A stretch of DNA of 64,000 bases, from assembly GCF_002844555.1 (NCBI RefSeq), contig NZ_PJNI01000009.1, positions 124,001 to 188,000 of the forward strand, in the 5' to 3' direction. A program made the translations under genes and the position numbers. The notes beneath the pieces were generated by a model. The model did no database searches and was not told the DNA's origin. It saw only the letters and a program-made list of their open reading frames with translations. This DNA is from Brumimicrobium salinarum (GTDB lineage Bacteria; Bacteroidota; Bacteroidia; Flavobacteriales_D; Crocinitomicaceae). Below, piece after piece: positions 1-9,501 of the stretch; positions within the stretch are counted from its first letter, which is position 1, and every line of letters begins with the position of its first letter.

Positions 1-1
1 C

Positions 2-310
2 ATTGTAAACATAATTGATAGAGAAGGAGAAACACATAAATTAGAGGCTCCAACAGATATGAACATGAATATTATGGAGCTGTGTAAATCCTATGACTTA
101 CCTGTAGAAGGAACATGTGGTGGAATGGCTATGTGTGCTTCTTGTCAATGTTATTTAGAATCTGATCATGAATTGGAAGAACAAAGTGATGCAGAGTTAG
201 ATATGCTAGATCAGGCTTTTTTTGTTGAGGACAATAGCCGTTTAGGCTGTCAAATTGAAATCACTGAGGCAATAAACGACATTACACTCAGGTTAGCACC
301 CGAGGCATAA
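2..310 (+). CDS. [2Fe-2S] ferredoxin, C-terminal part (5' end outside window)
   Basis: Electron-transfer protein of the adrenodoxin/ISC-ferredoxin type. The frame is open back to the first bases of the window, so the true start lies upstream and the internal ATGs at 59 and 65 are not starts. The visible part has the cluster loop TCGGMAMCASC (C-x5-C-x2-C) and a fourth Cys in LGCQIEI, the spacing expected for a plant/adrenodoxin-type [2Fe-2S] centre. It ends 2 bases before the convergent nadE stop. The family assignment is firm; the redox partner cannot be told from the sequence. Confidence 0.9.
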   Translation: MVNIIDREGETHKLEAPTDMNMNIMELCKSYDLPVEGTCGGMAMCASCQCYLESDHELEEQSDAELDMLDQAFFVEDNSRLGCQIEITEAINDITLRLAPEA

Positions 311-312
311 AC

Positions 313-1095
313 CTAAGATTTAACCTCACTCAAATCACAATAAGGTATTGGTTTCATTTTATGTTGATTCATGGTATTGTAACGTTTATAAATATCATAA
401 ATCTCTTTTTGACGACCAGATAAATCATCATAAGCTCCTTTATAATTCATAGCGAATTCAAGTTCGTCATAAGAGGCACCAATCTGATCTTCATCATTAC
501 GATTGTCACCCCATAGTCCGTCTGTTGGTTTAGCTTCAATGATTGATTTACATACGTTCAAATGACGAGCTAACTTGTACACTTCAGATTTTAACAAGTC
601 TGCAATTGGATTTATATCCACTCCCCCATCTCCATATTTGGTAAAAAAACCTATTCCAAAATCCTCAACTTTATTACCTGTTCCAACAACGAGACAGTAA
701 TGCTCTTGACCAATAGCATATAAAGTGGTCATTCTAATACGGGCTCTAGCATTTGCCATAGAAAGATCGTTAGATCCAACAGATTCAGGTAATGCGTTTT
801 TAAAAGTTATAAATGTCGACGTTAAATCAATTTCCAAAGAAGAGACGTTTTCATAAGATACTTCTAAATGATGAATTTGCTCTTTAGCTCTTTCATACTC
901 TGCTGAAGACTGAAGGATAGGCATATTCAATAGAAGAACCTTTTTTCTAGTTTGTGCACATAGCGTAGCGACTACAGCCGAATCAACGCCTCCAGAAACA
1001 CCAACGATAAAGCCATCCAATGGTGCTTCTTCCAAATAATCAACAAGCCAGTTAACGATGTAACTGGCTATTTTTTCACTATTAAATTGAGTCAT
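313..1095 (-). CDS. nadE: NH3-dependent NAD+ synthetase
   Basis: Makes NAD+ from nicotinic acid adenine dinucleotide, ATP and ammonia in the cytoplasm. The 260-residue protein has the P-loop pyrophosphatase motif SGGVDS at residues 34-39 and the GTGNKVEDFGIGFFTKYGDGG region typical of NadE. There is no glutaminase domain, so it is the short ammonia-dependent form. It lies next to gldB-gldC, a neighbourhood known from Flavobacterium johnsoniae, although here a beta-barrel gene sits between them and nadE is divergent from gldB. The stop of the next upstream gene is 3 bases from its start, so the two are probably co-transcribed. Confidence 0.95.
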   Translation of the reverse strand: MTQFNSEKIASYIVNWLVDYLEEAPLDGFIVGVSGGVDSAVVATLCAQTRKKVLLLNMPILQSSAEYERAKEQIHHLEVSYENVSSLEIDLTSTFITFKNALPESVGSNDLSMANARARIRMTTLYAIGQEHYCLVVGTGNKVEDFGIGFFTKYGDGGVDINPIADLLKSEVYKLARHLNVCKSIIEAKPTDGLWGDNRNDEDQIGASYDELEFAMNYKGAYDDLSGRQKEIYDIYKRYNTMNQHKMKPIPYCDLSEVKS

Positions 1096-1098
1096 TTC

Positions 1099-1914
1099 TT
1101 AAAATAAAACTGCTACTTTGAGCAATAGTTGACTTTGTTTTAGGCTTGGTGAGTAATATGCTCCACGCGTACCATCTTCTTCTCTTTGAAATAAAGACAA
1201 AGATTTATCATCGTCCCCGAATAAAGCACCTTCTTGTTGAAAAACTTCCGAAAAGCCATAATAAAAACCAAGTTCTGCCACTAAAACTGTACTTCCTGTA
1301 ATATTATACTCGGCTCCGCCTGATAAACCAATAGATCCTTTATAAAAAGACATCACACCCGGTGAGATCATATCATCTAATTGTGTAATCTCTTTATCGA
1401 TTGCACCTAATTCATTAAATCCTTGACCTTCGTTATTGGTTCTTGTTGTCAATAAAAAACTATTTCTAACACCAAACTTTCCATAATAACGCATATATCC
1501 CATAAAATTAGTTTGAAATTTAAGCATTACAGGGATAGTTAAATATATGCTTTTGTGCTTTCTCTCGTTCAGCATAAAGCTTGTTTCCGCGTTATTCGGT
1601 TCATCTTTTGCTTGAATCACATTCTTATCTCTGTAGTCAAAGAAAATATCTTTGTTGTAAGTTGTTCTGAAACGGTTAAAATCAAACTCTAAACCTGTTG
1701 CAAGACCAATATTATTTGAGAAATTCCAATCAAGTGCCATTCCTGCAACAAAATCACCTCCTACATTGGCATCAATGGTATTTGTTTGTGGTTTATTAAA
1801 GTTTAAAGCACCTCCAAAAGTTAAACCAGCCATAACTTTTTTATCTGCTGCATCTTGTGCATTTGCACTGAAGAACATTGTTGATGCTAAGGCTAAAGTC
1901 AATATTTTTTTCAT
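1099..1914 (-). CDS. Outer-membrane beta-barrel protein (PorT-like)
   Basis: A 271-residue protein with a clean signal peptide (MKKILTLALASTMFFSANAQ) when the ATG at 1914 is used; the longer frame back to 1953 would put 13 odd residues before it. The rest is rich in alternating hydrophobic residues, aromatic girdle positions and glycines (GLTFGGALNF, ISPGVMSFYKGSIGLSGGAEY) and ends in a C-terminal strand with F. This fits the Bacteroidota 'porin family / outer membrane beta-barrel' class, which includes PorT of the T9SS. The exact role is unknown. It is transcribed with nadE. Confidence 0.75.
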   Translation of the reverse strand: MKKILTLALASTMFFSANAQDAADKKVMAGLTFGGALNFNKPQTNTIDANVGGDFVAGMALDWNFSNNIGLATGLEFDFNRFRTTYNKDIFFDYRDKNVIQAKDEPNNAETSFMLNERKHKSIYLTIPVMLKFQTNFMGYMRYYGKFGVRNSFLLTTRTNNEGQGFNELGAIDKEITQLDDMISPGVMSFYKGSIGLSGGAEYNITGSTVLVAELGFYYGFSEVFQQEGALFGDDDKSLSLFQREEDGTRGAYYSPSLKQSQLLLKVAVLF

Positions 1915-2005
1915 ATTTTTGGTAATCATAATTTCAATATGTGTTAGATACATCTTTTTAATGAGTAGTCTATCTACTTATATCTCACAAAAATAATCAT
2001 AATTC

Positions 2006-3013
2006 ATGAACTTTAAGAAAGCAATATGGTCAATTCTTATTATCTCCCTCTTTTTTTCATCATGCAAAAGCAATCGTTTGGATGTTGACATTAAAAAAAC
2101 AGATAATGTAAAGATAAATTTTATAAATGCAGACCAATTATTAAACTCAACTGATATAATAAAAACCAAGAAAAATCTAGATAAGTTAAAGCAGGAACTT
2201 GGTAGTTTATTTGAATATGAACTGAGTCAAAATATTCGTCAAAATCTTAATGATTCAGTTTATCAAGCAGTTTTCAACTTTTATAATACGGCATATATAT
2301 CTGATCTAGAAAAAGAGAAGTCTAAACTCTATCCAGACTTAGAAGATCGTAAAGATAAGATTATATCTGCTTTTAATTATTTAGCATATCATTTTGGAGA
2401 TTCAATTATTCCTGAAAGAATTATTTACCTCAATAAGTTATTTAGTCAGGTTTCATGTTCGCAAACAGAAATTGCTGTAGGTTTAGAAAACTATATTTCT
2501 CCAAAGAGTGAAGTTATTCAATCCATTCCTAACAGCCAACTTTATCAATGGCAACGAGATCGCATGGATATTCAATATCTAGAGAGAGACATATTACTCA
2601 ATTGGATTCAGGTACAATTATTTAATGAAATGGATGGTAAATTTGCAGAACATCTTATACAAGCTGGAAAAATTCTTTACATTTTAAATGCAGCATTTCC
2701 GAAAGCATCAGAGCGATATGTTTTGCGTTATAAAAAAGAACAAATGGAATGGGCCAATCAAAATGAAGCCATTGTCTGGAATTATTTAATAAAACAAGAG
2801 GTGCTCTTCAAGAATGATTTAAGAATGCGAACTAACTTTTTAAATGAAGGTCCTAAAACAGTTGGTTTAGCTGATGACGCTCCCGATCGTATTGGACAGT
2901 TTCTTGGTTATCGTATCGTAAAAGGTTTCATGGATAAAAACAAAGCATTATCTTTGTCAGAATTGCTAAAAGTAAGGTATAATACCATACTTCAAACATA
3001 CGAAATCAAGTAA
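2006..3013 (+). CDS. gldB: Gliding-motility lipoprotein GldB
   Basis: A 335-residue lipoprotein whose signal sequence ends in the lipobox FFSSC, so Cys at about residue 20 is expected to be lipidated. Length, position directly before gldC and the body sequence (Tyr/Trp-rich, predicted alpha-helical, DUF2268-like in overall look) match GldB of Flavobacteriia. GldB is required for gliding and for chitin use in Flavobacterium johnsoniae, where gliding and T9SS share components. It is followed after 10 bases by gldC. Recognition rests on sequence memory and context, not on a search. Confidence 0.88.
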   Translation: MNFKKAIWSILIISLFFSSCKSNRLDVDIKKTDNVKINFINADQLLNSTDIIKTKKNLDKLKQELGSLFEYELSQNIRQNLNDSVYQAVFNFYNTAYISDLEKEKSKLYPDLEDRKDKIISAFNYLAYHFGDSIIPERIIYLNKLFSQVSCSQTEIAVGLENYISPKSEVIQSIPNSQLYQWQRDRMDIQYLERDILLNWIQVQLFNEMDGKFAEHLIQAGKILYILNAAFPKASERYVLRYKKEQMEWANQNEAIVWNYLIKQEVLFKNDLRMRTNFLNEGPKTVGLADDAPDRIGQFLGYRIVKGFMDKNKALSLSELLKVRYNTILQTYEIK

Positions 3014-3023
3014 TTAAATTAAG

Positions 3024-3377
3024 ATGGAAAAAGAAGATAAAATAACCAAGACCTCAGAGATATCAATAAAAGTTGGAACAAATGAGAACAATGTACCTGT
3101 GCGAATGAAGTGGAGTGCACAAGACGGTAATATTGAAAATGCTGAAGCAAGCTCAATGTTTTTGTCAGTTTGGGATCCAAAAGAAAAAAATACCATGAAA
3201 ATTGATCTTTGGACAAAAGAATTATCCATTGAAGAAATGAAACAATTCTTTCATCAAACCTTGGTCACAATGGCAGATACCTTTGAACGAGCGACTGGAG
3301 AAAAGAACATTTCTGAGGACTTAAGAGATTATTGTTATCATTTCGCAGAAAAAATGGATATTCTTCCAGAAGATTAA
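3024..3377 (+). CDS. gldC: Gliding-motility protein GldC
   Basis: Small soluble protein (117 residues) without signal peptide, starting with a charged segment and the motif SEISIKVGTNENNVPVRMKWSA. It has the family's typical length and follows gldB by 10 bases, as in Flavobacterium. In the literature GldC enhances but is not absolutely essential for gliding; its biochemical role is not known. It ends 24 bases before the convergent end of lnt. Confidence 0.92.
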   Translation: MEKEDKITKTSEISIKVGTNENNVPVRMKWSAQDGNIENAEASSMFLSVWDPKEKNTMKIDLWTKELSIEEMKQFFHQTLVTMADTFERATGEKNISEDLRDYCYHFAEKMDILPED

Positions 3378-3400
3378 CACGTAGAATTAATAGCGCTTAC

Positions 3401-5011
3401 TTAAACAGAAGTTCCAAAAGTTTTCAGATACTTGACGATAGTTAATATAATCAATAAAAAGAAAACAAAAGAGAAAGAACGACCAATAACGTCTCCGTAG
3501 GTGATGTAAAATGTTGGCCTATTATTGAGATGAACAACTGATTTAAAAGCATCTCTAACCCAATAATCCGTAGCTTTTAAGACATCTCCTCTTTGATTAA
3601 TCACACAAGAAGTACCCGTATTAGCAGAGCGTACAACGTAACGACCTGTCTCTACAGCTCTTAATCTAGCAATACTTGCATGTTGCTTATGACCCGCAGA
3701 ATTTCCCCACCAACCATCGTTGGTTATTACAAATATCACTTCAGCCCCTTTTCTGCACTGTTCTGCAATCATACCCCCATAAATGGATTCATAACAAATA
3801 ATAGGTGCAAAGGTGAACCCGTGACTATTGAGAACACGAGGCTCTTCTTCTACTCCTAATGTTCCAGAAGTGCCTCCATTTTGAACAGATAATTCCTCTA
3901 AAAAAGGAAACCATTCAGAAAAGGGAATTTTTTCAACACCCAAAACCAATTCAGATTTATGCACAAAAGAAGGAGGTTTTATTTTTGAAATTAATGCTGA
4001 AGTATTATAAGATTCATAAAACATGTCAGAACCTGCAATAGGTTTTGCTGCCGCACTCACCTTTTTATCAAATGTTTTATAGGTAGATGCACCAGTAAAC
4101 AAACTAGTACCTCCCCAATTATTTACACGTTCTTGTAAGTAATTAAAAGCAGCCGATGTTTGATATTGATCTTCATTAAAAGGTTGTGAAATTGCTGTTT
4201 CGGGTGCTAATACGACACTTGTTTTTGGTGTGATTAAAGCTTCTGCATCCAATACAAACTTATCTAATTGCGTTTTTACATCTGTTGAAAACTTCTCATT
4301 ATAAGGATCAACATTGGGTTGGGTAACCACAACTTCAATAGGATTTTCTTTTTCCTGATAACTAGCATAACTCCAATAGGATAAAAGAGCTGGAATAATT
4401 AATAGGAATATCGAAAGATAAATTAATGGCGTTTGAATTTTAAAGCTTTCCTTTTTAAAAATTAGATTAGATGAAATCTTAAAAACAAGCATATTTATTA
4501 ACAAAATCCATAACGCACCACCTAAGATTCCCGTATATGAATACCATTGCACTATTTCAGGCACAGTTGCAAAAGTATTTCCAATATTAATCCATGGCCA
4601 GCTTAATTCCCAATGAAAGTGTAAATATTCAAATCCTATCCAAAAAAACAATAATCCTATATACCCCTCTTTTTGTCCAACATATTTTTTGGTCCAATGA
4701 AAAAGCATAAAGACCAAAGCCATTAAAAAACCGTTTAAGAAATAAGCCAATATTGCACCGGCCTCTCCTCCTATTGAATAATATATCCAATAGGTTGTTC
4801 CTAAATTATAAATGAAAAAAGTAATATAAGCGTGCAATAAAACCTTTCCTGACTTATATTTTTCTCGATATATATTATGCTCTACAAGAAGCAAAGGGAC
4901 CCAAGCTATAAAAACCAATGGAAAAATACTTCCCGTATGGGGAAAAGAAACAACCATAAGTATACCACTCAAAATACTGAGTAAATACCTTTGTAAACGT
5001 GTCAACTTCAT
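3401..5011 (-). CDS. lnt: Apolipoprotein N-acyltransferase
   Basis: Adds the third acyl chain to the N-terminal Cys of lipoproteins at the periplasmic face of the inner membrane. The 536-residue protein has about seven N-terminal membrane segments followed by a nitrilase domain. The catalytic triad is visible as Glu in VLAPETA (about 271), Lys in LGVEKIPF (about 361) and Cys in PIICYES (about 406). The start at 5011 (MKLTRLQRYLL) is chosen over the upstream ATG at 5065 because a TATCTTTG -7 promoter element lies at 5034-5041, between them. Confidence 0.93.
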   Translation of the reverse strand: MKLTRLQRYLLSILSGILMVVSFPHTGSIFPLVFIAWVPLLLVEHNIYREKYKSGKVLLHAYITFFIYNLGTTYWIYYSIGGEAGAILAYFLNGFLMALVFMLFHWTKKYVGQKEGYIGLLFFWIGFEYLHFHWELSWPWINIGNTFATVPEIVQWYSYTGILGGALWILLINMLVFKISSNLIFKKESFKIQTPLIYLSIFLLIIPALLSYWSYASYQEKENPIEVVVTQPNVDPYNEKFSTDVKTQLDKFVLDAEALITPKTSVVLAPETAISQPFNEDQYQTSAAFNYLQERVNNWGGTSLFTGASTYKTFDKKVSAAAKPIAGSDMFYESYNTSALISKIKPPSFVHKSELVLGVEKIPFSEWFPFLEELSVQNGGTSGTLGVEEEPRVLNSHGFTFAPIICYESIYGGMIAEQCRKGAEVIFVITNDGWWGNSAGHKQHASIARLRAVETGRYVVRSANTGTSCVINQRGDVLKATDYWVRDAFKSVVHLNNRPTFYITYGDVIGRSFSFVFFLLIILTIVKYLKTFGTSV

Positions 5012-5033
5012 ATCAAGAATTTTCGAATCATTA

Positions 5034-5041
5034 CAAAGATA
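5034..5041 (-). promoter_or_regulatory. -7 promoter element of lnt
   Basis: TATCTTTG on the minus strand matches the Bacteroidota -7 consensus TAnnTTTG and lies 22 bases before the chosen ATG. No clear -33 TTG was found. Confidence 0.6.
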
Positions 5042-5226
5042 ATATTGCCTACCTATTGAAAGCAAAAATCAGGTAAAAGTATTCTACTAACTATGTGTTT
5101 TGTTTTATTGAACTATCAAAGATTATGTGACTTCTAAATAAATGATTCCATTACCTTCACATCTGAATTCTAATAAAATAAATGTGGAAAGTGGCAAACA
5201 TCACCAAGCAAATCATTTTAGACAAA

Positions 5227-7598
5227 TTACCTTAAGACATTAATATGTCCTGTCTTTAACCTGGTTGCCTCATCATGTATAGTTCTATATTCGATTTTCC
5301 ACACGTATGTACCATCGCGTACAACTTTATTTCTATACCTTCCATCCCATTCAAAATCGACATCATGGGATTCATAAATTTTCTCACCCCACCTATTAAA
5401 TATCTTAATATGTAGCTCTACAATTCCAATTGCTTCGACTGTAAACACGTTATTTGCGCGATTCCCATCTGGAGTAAAAGTATTTGGAATATACAAGTAA
5501 ACCTCATCTAAAATCACAATAGGTTTTGTAATTGTATCTTTACAACCATACTGATCTGTTGCTATTAAATTAATGTTATAATTACCAGGCACTTCATAGA
5601 TATTATTAGGATGTGTCATTGTTGAAGTCGATCCATTTCCTAAATCCCATGTATAACTATCACCATTATTGGTTAAATTCTGAAAAGTTATCGGTAAACC
5701 AATAAACTTCGGTTCTGTAATCGCTTCAAAATTTGCCTTGGGTTTTACAACTTCTACAAAAGTTTCTGCTACTACTTGAAATGTTTGGCAATCATCTTTT
5801 ACAATAACTGAATAACCGGTACTTTTTTTAGGATTAACCCAAACACTCTGTGTGGTTTCTCCTGAATGTGGCCAATTGTAATAATAATTTCCAAAACCTC
5901 CTGTTGGATTAACGGTAAGTAATACAGAATCGCTGGGGCAAACTTTTTGTTCTGGCGTAATATCCAATAATAAAGGTGGACTTAGGACAGTAATCGTAAC
6001 TTCTGTTGTGTCTGATTCGCCGCAATCATCTGTAACAACCACAGTATAAGTAGAAGTTTCTCTTGGTGCAGCTTCGGCTTCCGAAAAAATACTAATCATC
6101 TGACCTTGAGGATTAAACCATTGATACGAATATTCCCCCGAACCACCTATTGCTTCTACAAATAAGGATTGTGGTACATAAGGACATTGTTCCACAATAT
6201 CTGGTGTAGCATCAATAACCAATGGATCAAATACAGGTACAGTTACCTCAATAGTTGTGGTAGCGGTTTCATTTAAACAATCATCAGTAACACTAACGGT
6301 ATAACTTTGTGTTGTATTGGGATTAACAAAAATAGTTGGTGTTGTTTCTCCTGTACTCCAACTATATGTGTATCCTCCGCCTCCACCTGTAGCCACAGGA
6401 ATTAATTCAATTTCTTCACCAGGACAATTTAGAGTTTGATCATCTAATGTAATTTCAACAGGGTCTACAGGTTTTATGAAAAGTTCTATTTCTTGAGTTT
6501 CTATATTACCACATGCATCTTCAATTTCAAATGTCATAATTAAATTAACAACACCCGTAATTGCGGTATTATTTAAAGCATCAATTGTAAAACTCACTGT
6601 TCTTTGTCCAGGTGAAAAAGTTACTGAAGACGGAACAGAAGAGTAATCCAATCCTTCAACAGCTGAACCCGAAAGATCAATAGGTATGGTTAACGCTTGA
6701 TTCAAATTCCCTCCAGATCTTGAGACCGTCACCTCTGCCCCTGTACAGTTTTGAGCCATCGTTTGACCATCACCTGTTGGGTCGCTAGTTAGTGTATATT
6801 CTACTTTCACTGGCTGTTCACTATTCAAACTGTTTTTTTCTAGAAATATACCCGAATCATAAATTGCATCTTGGACGTCTGCAAGAGCTATTACCAAATG
6901 ATACGTTTCACCACATTCAACTTTAGAAACCGCCTCTAATGGAGTTGTAAACCCATCATATTGTACATAATAAGGGTTAGAATTATATGGACCATCATTC
7001 CCTGTACCATTATATTGATAGTAGGAAGAATTTAGTCCTGCATTCACATTATTAATGGTTACGGGTGAAGTCGTTCCTGGAATAATTGCCATGTTTTGCG
7101 TACCACCCGAAATACCTGGTCCTGATATAAAGAAAGCAAATACATCGTTAAACTCTGAGTTTACATATTCAGGATATTCCTCAGAGGCAAAAACATATTT
7201 AAACCGAACGGTATCGGATAAAGGAATGAAATCAAATTCTAATAATGTAGCATTATACGTTTGGGTATTCACTAAAGCTGAAAGCTGATTGTATCCACCA
7301 TACCCGTTATCTATTCCCGCATTTTCTTTGGTATTTGGCCCGTGTGGACCATTTGGACCTGCCAGGACAGTTCCTGTGGTTAAAATAATTCCTTCATCAA
7401 TACCTATACTAGCATTAGTAGCATCAAAAGTTCCAATAGCATTATTTGCACCAGAGTACGTCACATTTGAGACTTGAACTCCAGAACCTAGAAGTACATC
7501 TTCAACCAATTGGGTTGGGGTCATACCAGTATTTGTTTGCAACTGTCCATAAAGTACAGAGGAAGATAACAACATAAAATATAAAAAAATAGTCTCAT
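5227..7598 (-). CDS. Large T9SS-secreted protein (choice-of-anchor L, PKD, type B sorting domain); start broken by a T7 run
   Basis: About 790 residues if the frame is repaired. N-terminal region: choice-of-anchor-L-like (TFDATNASIG..ILTTG, RFKYVFASEEYPEYV). Middle: several Ig-like repeats, each with a YSWSTGET/YQWFNP-like strand and a CGE/DDC pair. Then a PKD domain (YTWDLGNGSTSTMTHPN) and a C-terminal gliding-associated type B sorting domain (YIPNTFTPDGNRANNVF ... IFNRWGEKIYES ... WDGRYRNK). This predicts export by the T9SS and surface attachment or adhesion. The best ATG (7598) is followed by a run of seven T and is out of frame; eight T would give MRLFFLYFMLLSSSVLYGQ, a proper signal peptide. 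As sequenced, only an internal Met (7575) is in frame. Confidence 0.85.
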
Positions 7599-7739
7599 TT
7601 GGTTATATGACGTTTAAAAGTACATAAAGTTGTTCTTTATCATACAATTAATAAGCCAAATTTAAAGTTCATATTTATCAAACTAAAATAATATTCAATA
7701 ATTTAACTTAAAATAGCTTTTAAAGCTACTACATTAATA

Positions 7740-7747
7740 TAATTTTG
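7740..7747 (+). promoter_or_regulatory. -7 promoter element of the M23 peptidase gene
   Basis: TAATTTTG fits TAnnTTTG and ends 10 bases before the ATG at 7758, implying a very short 5' leader. Confidence 0.6.
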
Positions 7748-7757
7748 CAGCATCAAA

Positions 7758-8615
7758 ATGAAAAAAAGAAGAAAAGAAAAAAATTGGTTCAAACGTTCTA
7801 CACGAATTGTAGGAATGGATCCCGTTACGTTTGAGGAATGGTGGAGGATTAGAATAAATAGAATACAACTAATAAGCGTAATTTCTTTAATAATTATGTT
7901 CATATTCTTTTTAAGTTATTTCATTTTTTCATACACTCCTGTGGGTTATTTATTACCTGAAAATATTAAGAACAGGAACAAACAAAAAATTGAAAAAGCT
8001 GCTATAAGAGTTGATGAATTAGAGAAGAAAATCAATAAACAAAGCCATTACATTCAAAATCTTCAAAAAGTTATTTTAGGCGAAACTTCTATCGATTCTA
8101 TTTATGAAATTAATAAAAACTTTTATGACAACAATATAGAAATTGATGTGGACACTTCAATTTCACAAGCCGAACAGCTATTAGATAAAAATATAAAACA
8201 ATCAGCGGTAAACAAAGAAGCCGATCAGCGGAGGTATTTTGACCAATTGTTTTTGTTTGATCCTGTAGTTGGTGAAATCAGTCAGAAATTTAGAATTCCT
8301 AATCATGCGGGAGTAGATGTAGTTACAAAAAAAGACGCTCCTATAAAATCATGTTTAAGCGGTGTGGTGCTACATTCTTCATATAATTCAGAAGATGGAC
8401 ATACCATAATTATTAGTCATGAAAACGAAATTATTTCTGTTTACAAACATGCAAAAACAACTAATGTAGAAGTTGGAGATCGGGTAAAAATAGGAGAAAC
8501 GATAGGAATAGTTGGAAATACTGGAGATAGAACTTCTGGTCCGCATCTGCATTTCGAATTATGGTCAGACATTGGTCCTCTTGACCCATTAGATTATTTT
8601 TCTTTTGGTCAATAA
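7758..8615 (+). CDS. Membrane-anchored M23-family (LytM-type) metallopeptidase
   Basis: Peptidoglycan-hydrolase-type protein of 285 residues. It has a basic N-terminus (MKKRRKEKNWFKRS), one membrane segment at about residues 38-58, a coiled-coil-prone stretch (about 75-110) and a C-terminal LytM domain. The zinc motifs are visible: NHAGVDV (HxxxD) and, near the end, GPHLHFELW (HxH). This layout (cytoplasmic basic tail, one TM, coiled coil, LytM) is common in Bacteroidota homologues that act on, or sense, the cell wall in the periplasm. It has its own promoter element. Confidence 0.9.
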   Translation: MKKRRKEKNWFKRSTRIVGMDPVTFEEWWRIRINRIQLISVISLIIMFIFFLSYFIFSYTPVGYLLPENIKNRNKQKIEKAAIRVDELEKKINKQSHYIQNLQKVILGETSIDSIYEINKNFYDNNIEIDVDTSISQAEQLLDKNIKQSAVNKEADQRRYFDQLFLFDPVVGEISQKFRIPNHAGVDVVTKKDAPIKSCLSGVVLHSSYNSEDGHTIIISHENEIISVYKHAKTTNVEVGDRVKIGETIGIVGNTGDRTSGPHLHFELWSDIGPLDPLDYFSFGQ

Positions 8616-8678
8616 CAGTCATTAATCTTACTAAACACCCGTTTATGTAACTCACTTTTTTCATTTCAAATTTTTCAG

Positions 8679-8686
8679 TACTTTTG
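8679..8686 (+). promoter_or_regulatory. -7 promoter element of ppa
   Basis: TACTTTTG matches TAnnTTTG; it lies 37 bases before the ppa ATG. Confidence 0.6.
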
Positions 8687-8723
8687 CCTTCCTTAAAAAT
8701 GAATATTTATTGAATTTATATAT

Positions 8724-9419
8724 ATGAACGAAGAATTAACAAAATTAAACCAAGCGTTGAAACAAAGATTTGTTGCTCATCCTTGGCACGGAATCAAAAT
8801 TGGAGCTCAACAACCTGACTTAATCAATGCTTTTATAGAAATTATCCCTTCTGATACAATTAAATATGAAGTAGATAAAGAAAGCGGATATATTATGGTG
8901 GATCGTCCACAAAAGTTTTCAAACAACATGCCTTGTCTTTACGGATTTGTTCCACAAACATACTGTGACAAAGAGGTTGCAGCTTATTGTAATGAAAAAA
9001 CAGGAAGAACTGAAATTGTTGGTGATCAAGATCCTTTAGACATTTGCGTCCTTTCAGAAAGAGAAGTAAACAGAGGTAATATTATTGCTGAATGTGTACC
9101 AATTGGTGGTTTTCGCATGATAGATGGTGGTGAAGCTGACGATAAAATCATCGCTGTACTCAAAGATGATCAAGTTTATGGCGATATGCAATCCATTGAT
9201 GATGTTCCTGAAAAAGTTTTGGATAGAGTTAAGCATTTCTTCTTAACATATAAGGATTTGGATGGCGTATCTAAAAAAGTAGAAATAACGCATACATACG
9301 GTGTAGAAGAAGCCAAAGAGGTTATTAAACGTAGTTATAAAGATTATAGTGACAACTTTGGTGATGCAGACAATTTGCTTGCAGAAGCACTAAGTAATTT
9401 TGTTAAAGAAAAGATTTAA
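8724..9419 (+). CDS. ppa: Inorganic pyrophosphatase (soluble, family I)
   Basis: Hydrolyses pyrophosphate to drive biosynthetic reactions. The 231-residue protein contains the family I landmarks: KYEVDKESG, the strand YGFVPQTYC and the metal-binding signature as DQDPLD (DGDPLD in most bacteria). The glutamine at the second position departs from the usual small residue there and, with the insert-rich C-terminus, places it in a longer family I variant. It has its own promoter element and a strong terminator immediately downstream, so it is probably monocistronic. Confidence 0.93.
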   Translation: MNEELTKLNQALKQRFVAHPWHGIKIGAQQPDLINAFIEIIPSDTIKYEVDKESGYIMVDRPQKFSNNMPCLYGFVPQTYCDKEVAAYCNEKTGRTEIVGDQDPLDICVLSEREVNRGNIIAECVPIGGFRMIDGGEADDKIIAVLKDDQVYGDMQSIDDVPEKVLDRVKHFFLTYKDLDGVSKKVEITHTYGVEEAKEVIKRSYKDYSDNFGDADNLLAEALSNFVKEKI

Positions 9420-9438
9420 ATTTCAAACAAAGATCATA

Positions 9439-9475
9439 AAAAAGGGGAGCAAGGGCTTCCCTTTTTGCTTTTTAT
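9439..9475 (+). terminator. Rho-independent terminator after ppa
   Basis: A 12-bp stem AAAAAGGGGAGC / GCTTCCCTTTTT with one G-T wobble and the loop AAGG, followed by a T-rich tail, 20 bases after the ppa stop. Confidence 0.9.
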
Positions 9476-9501
9476 GGCACAATTTTTCCTATTTTTAAAC
9501 C

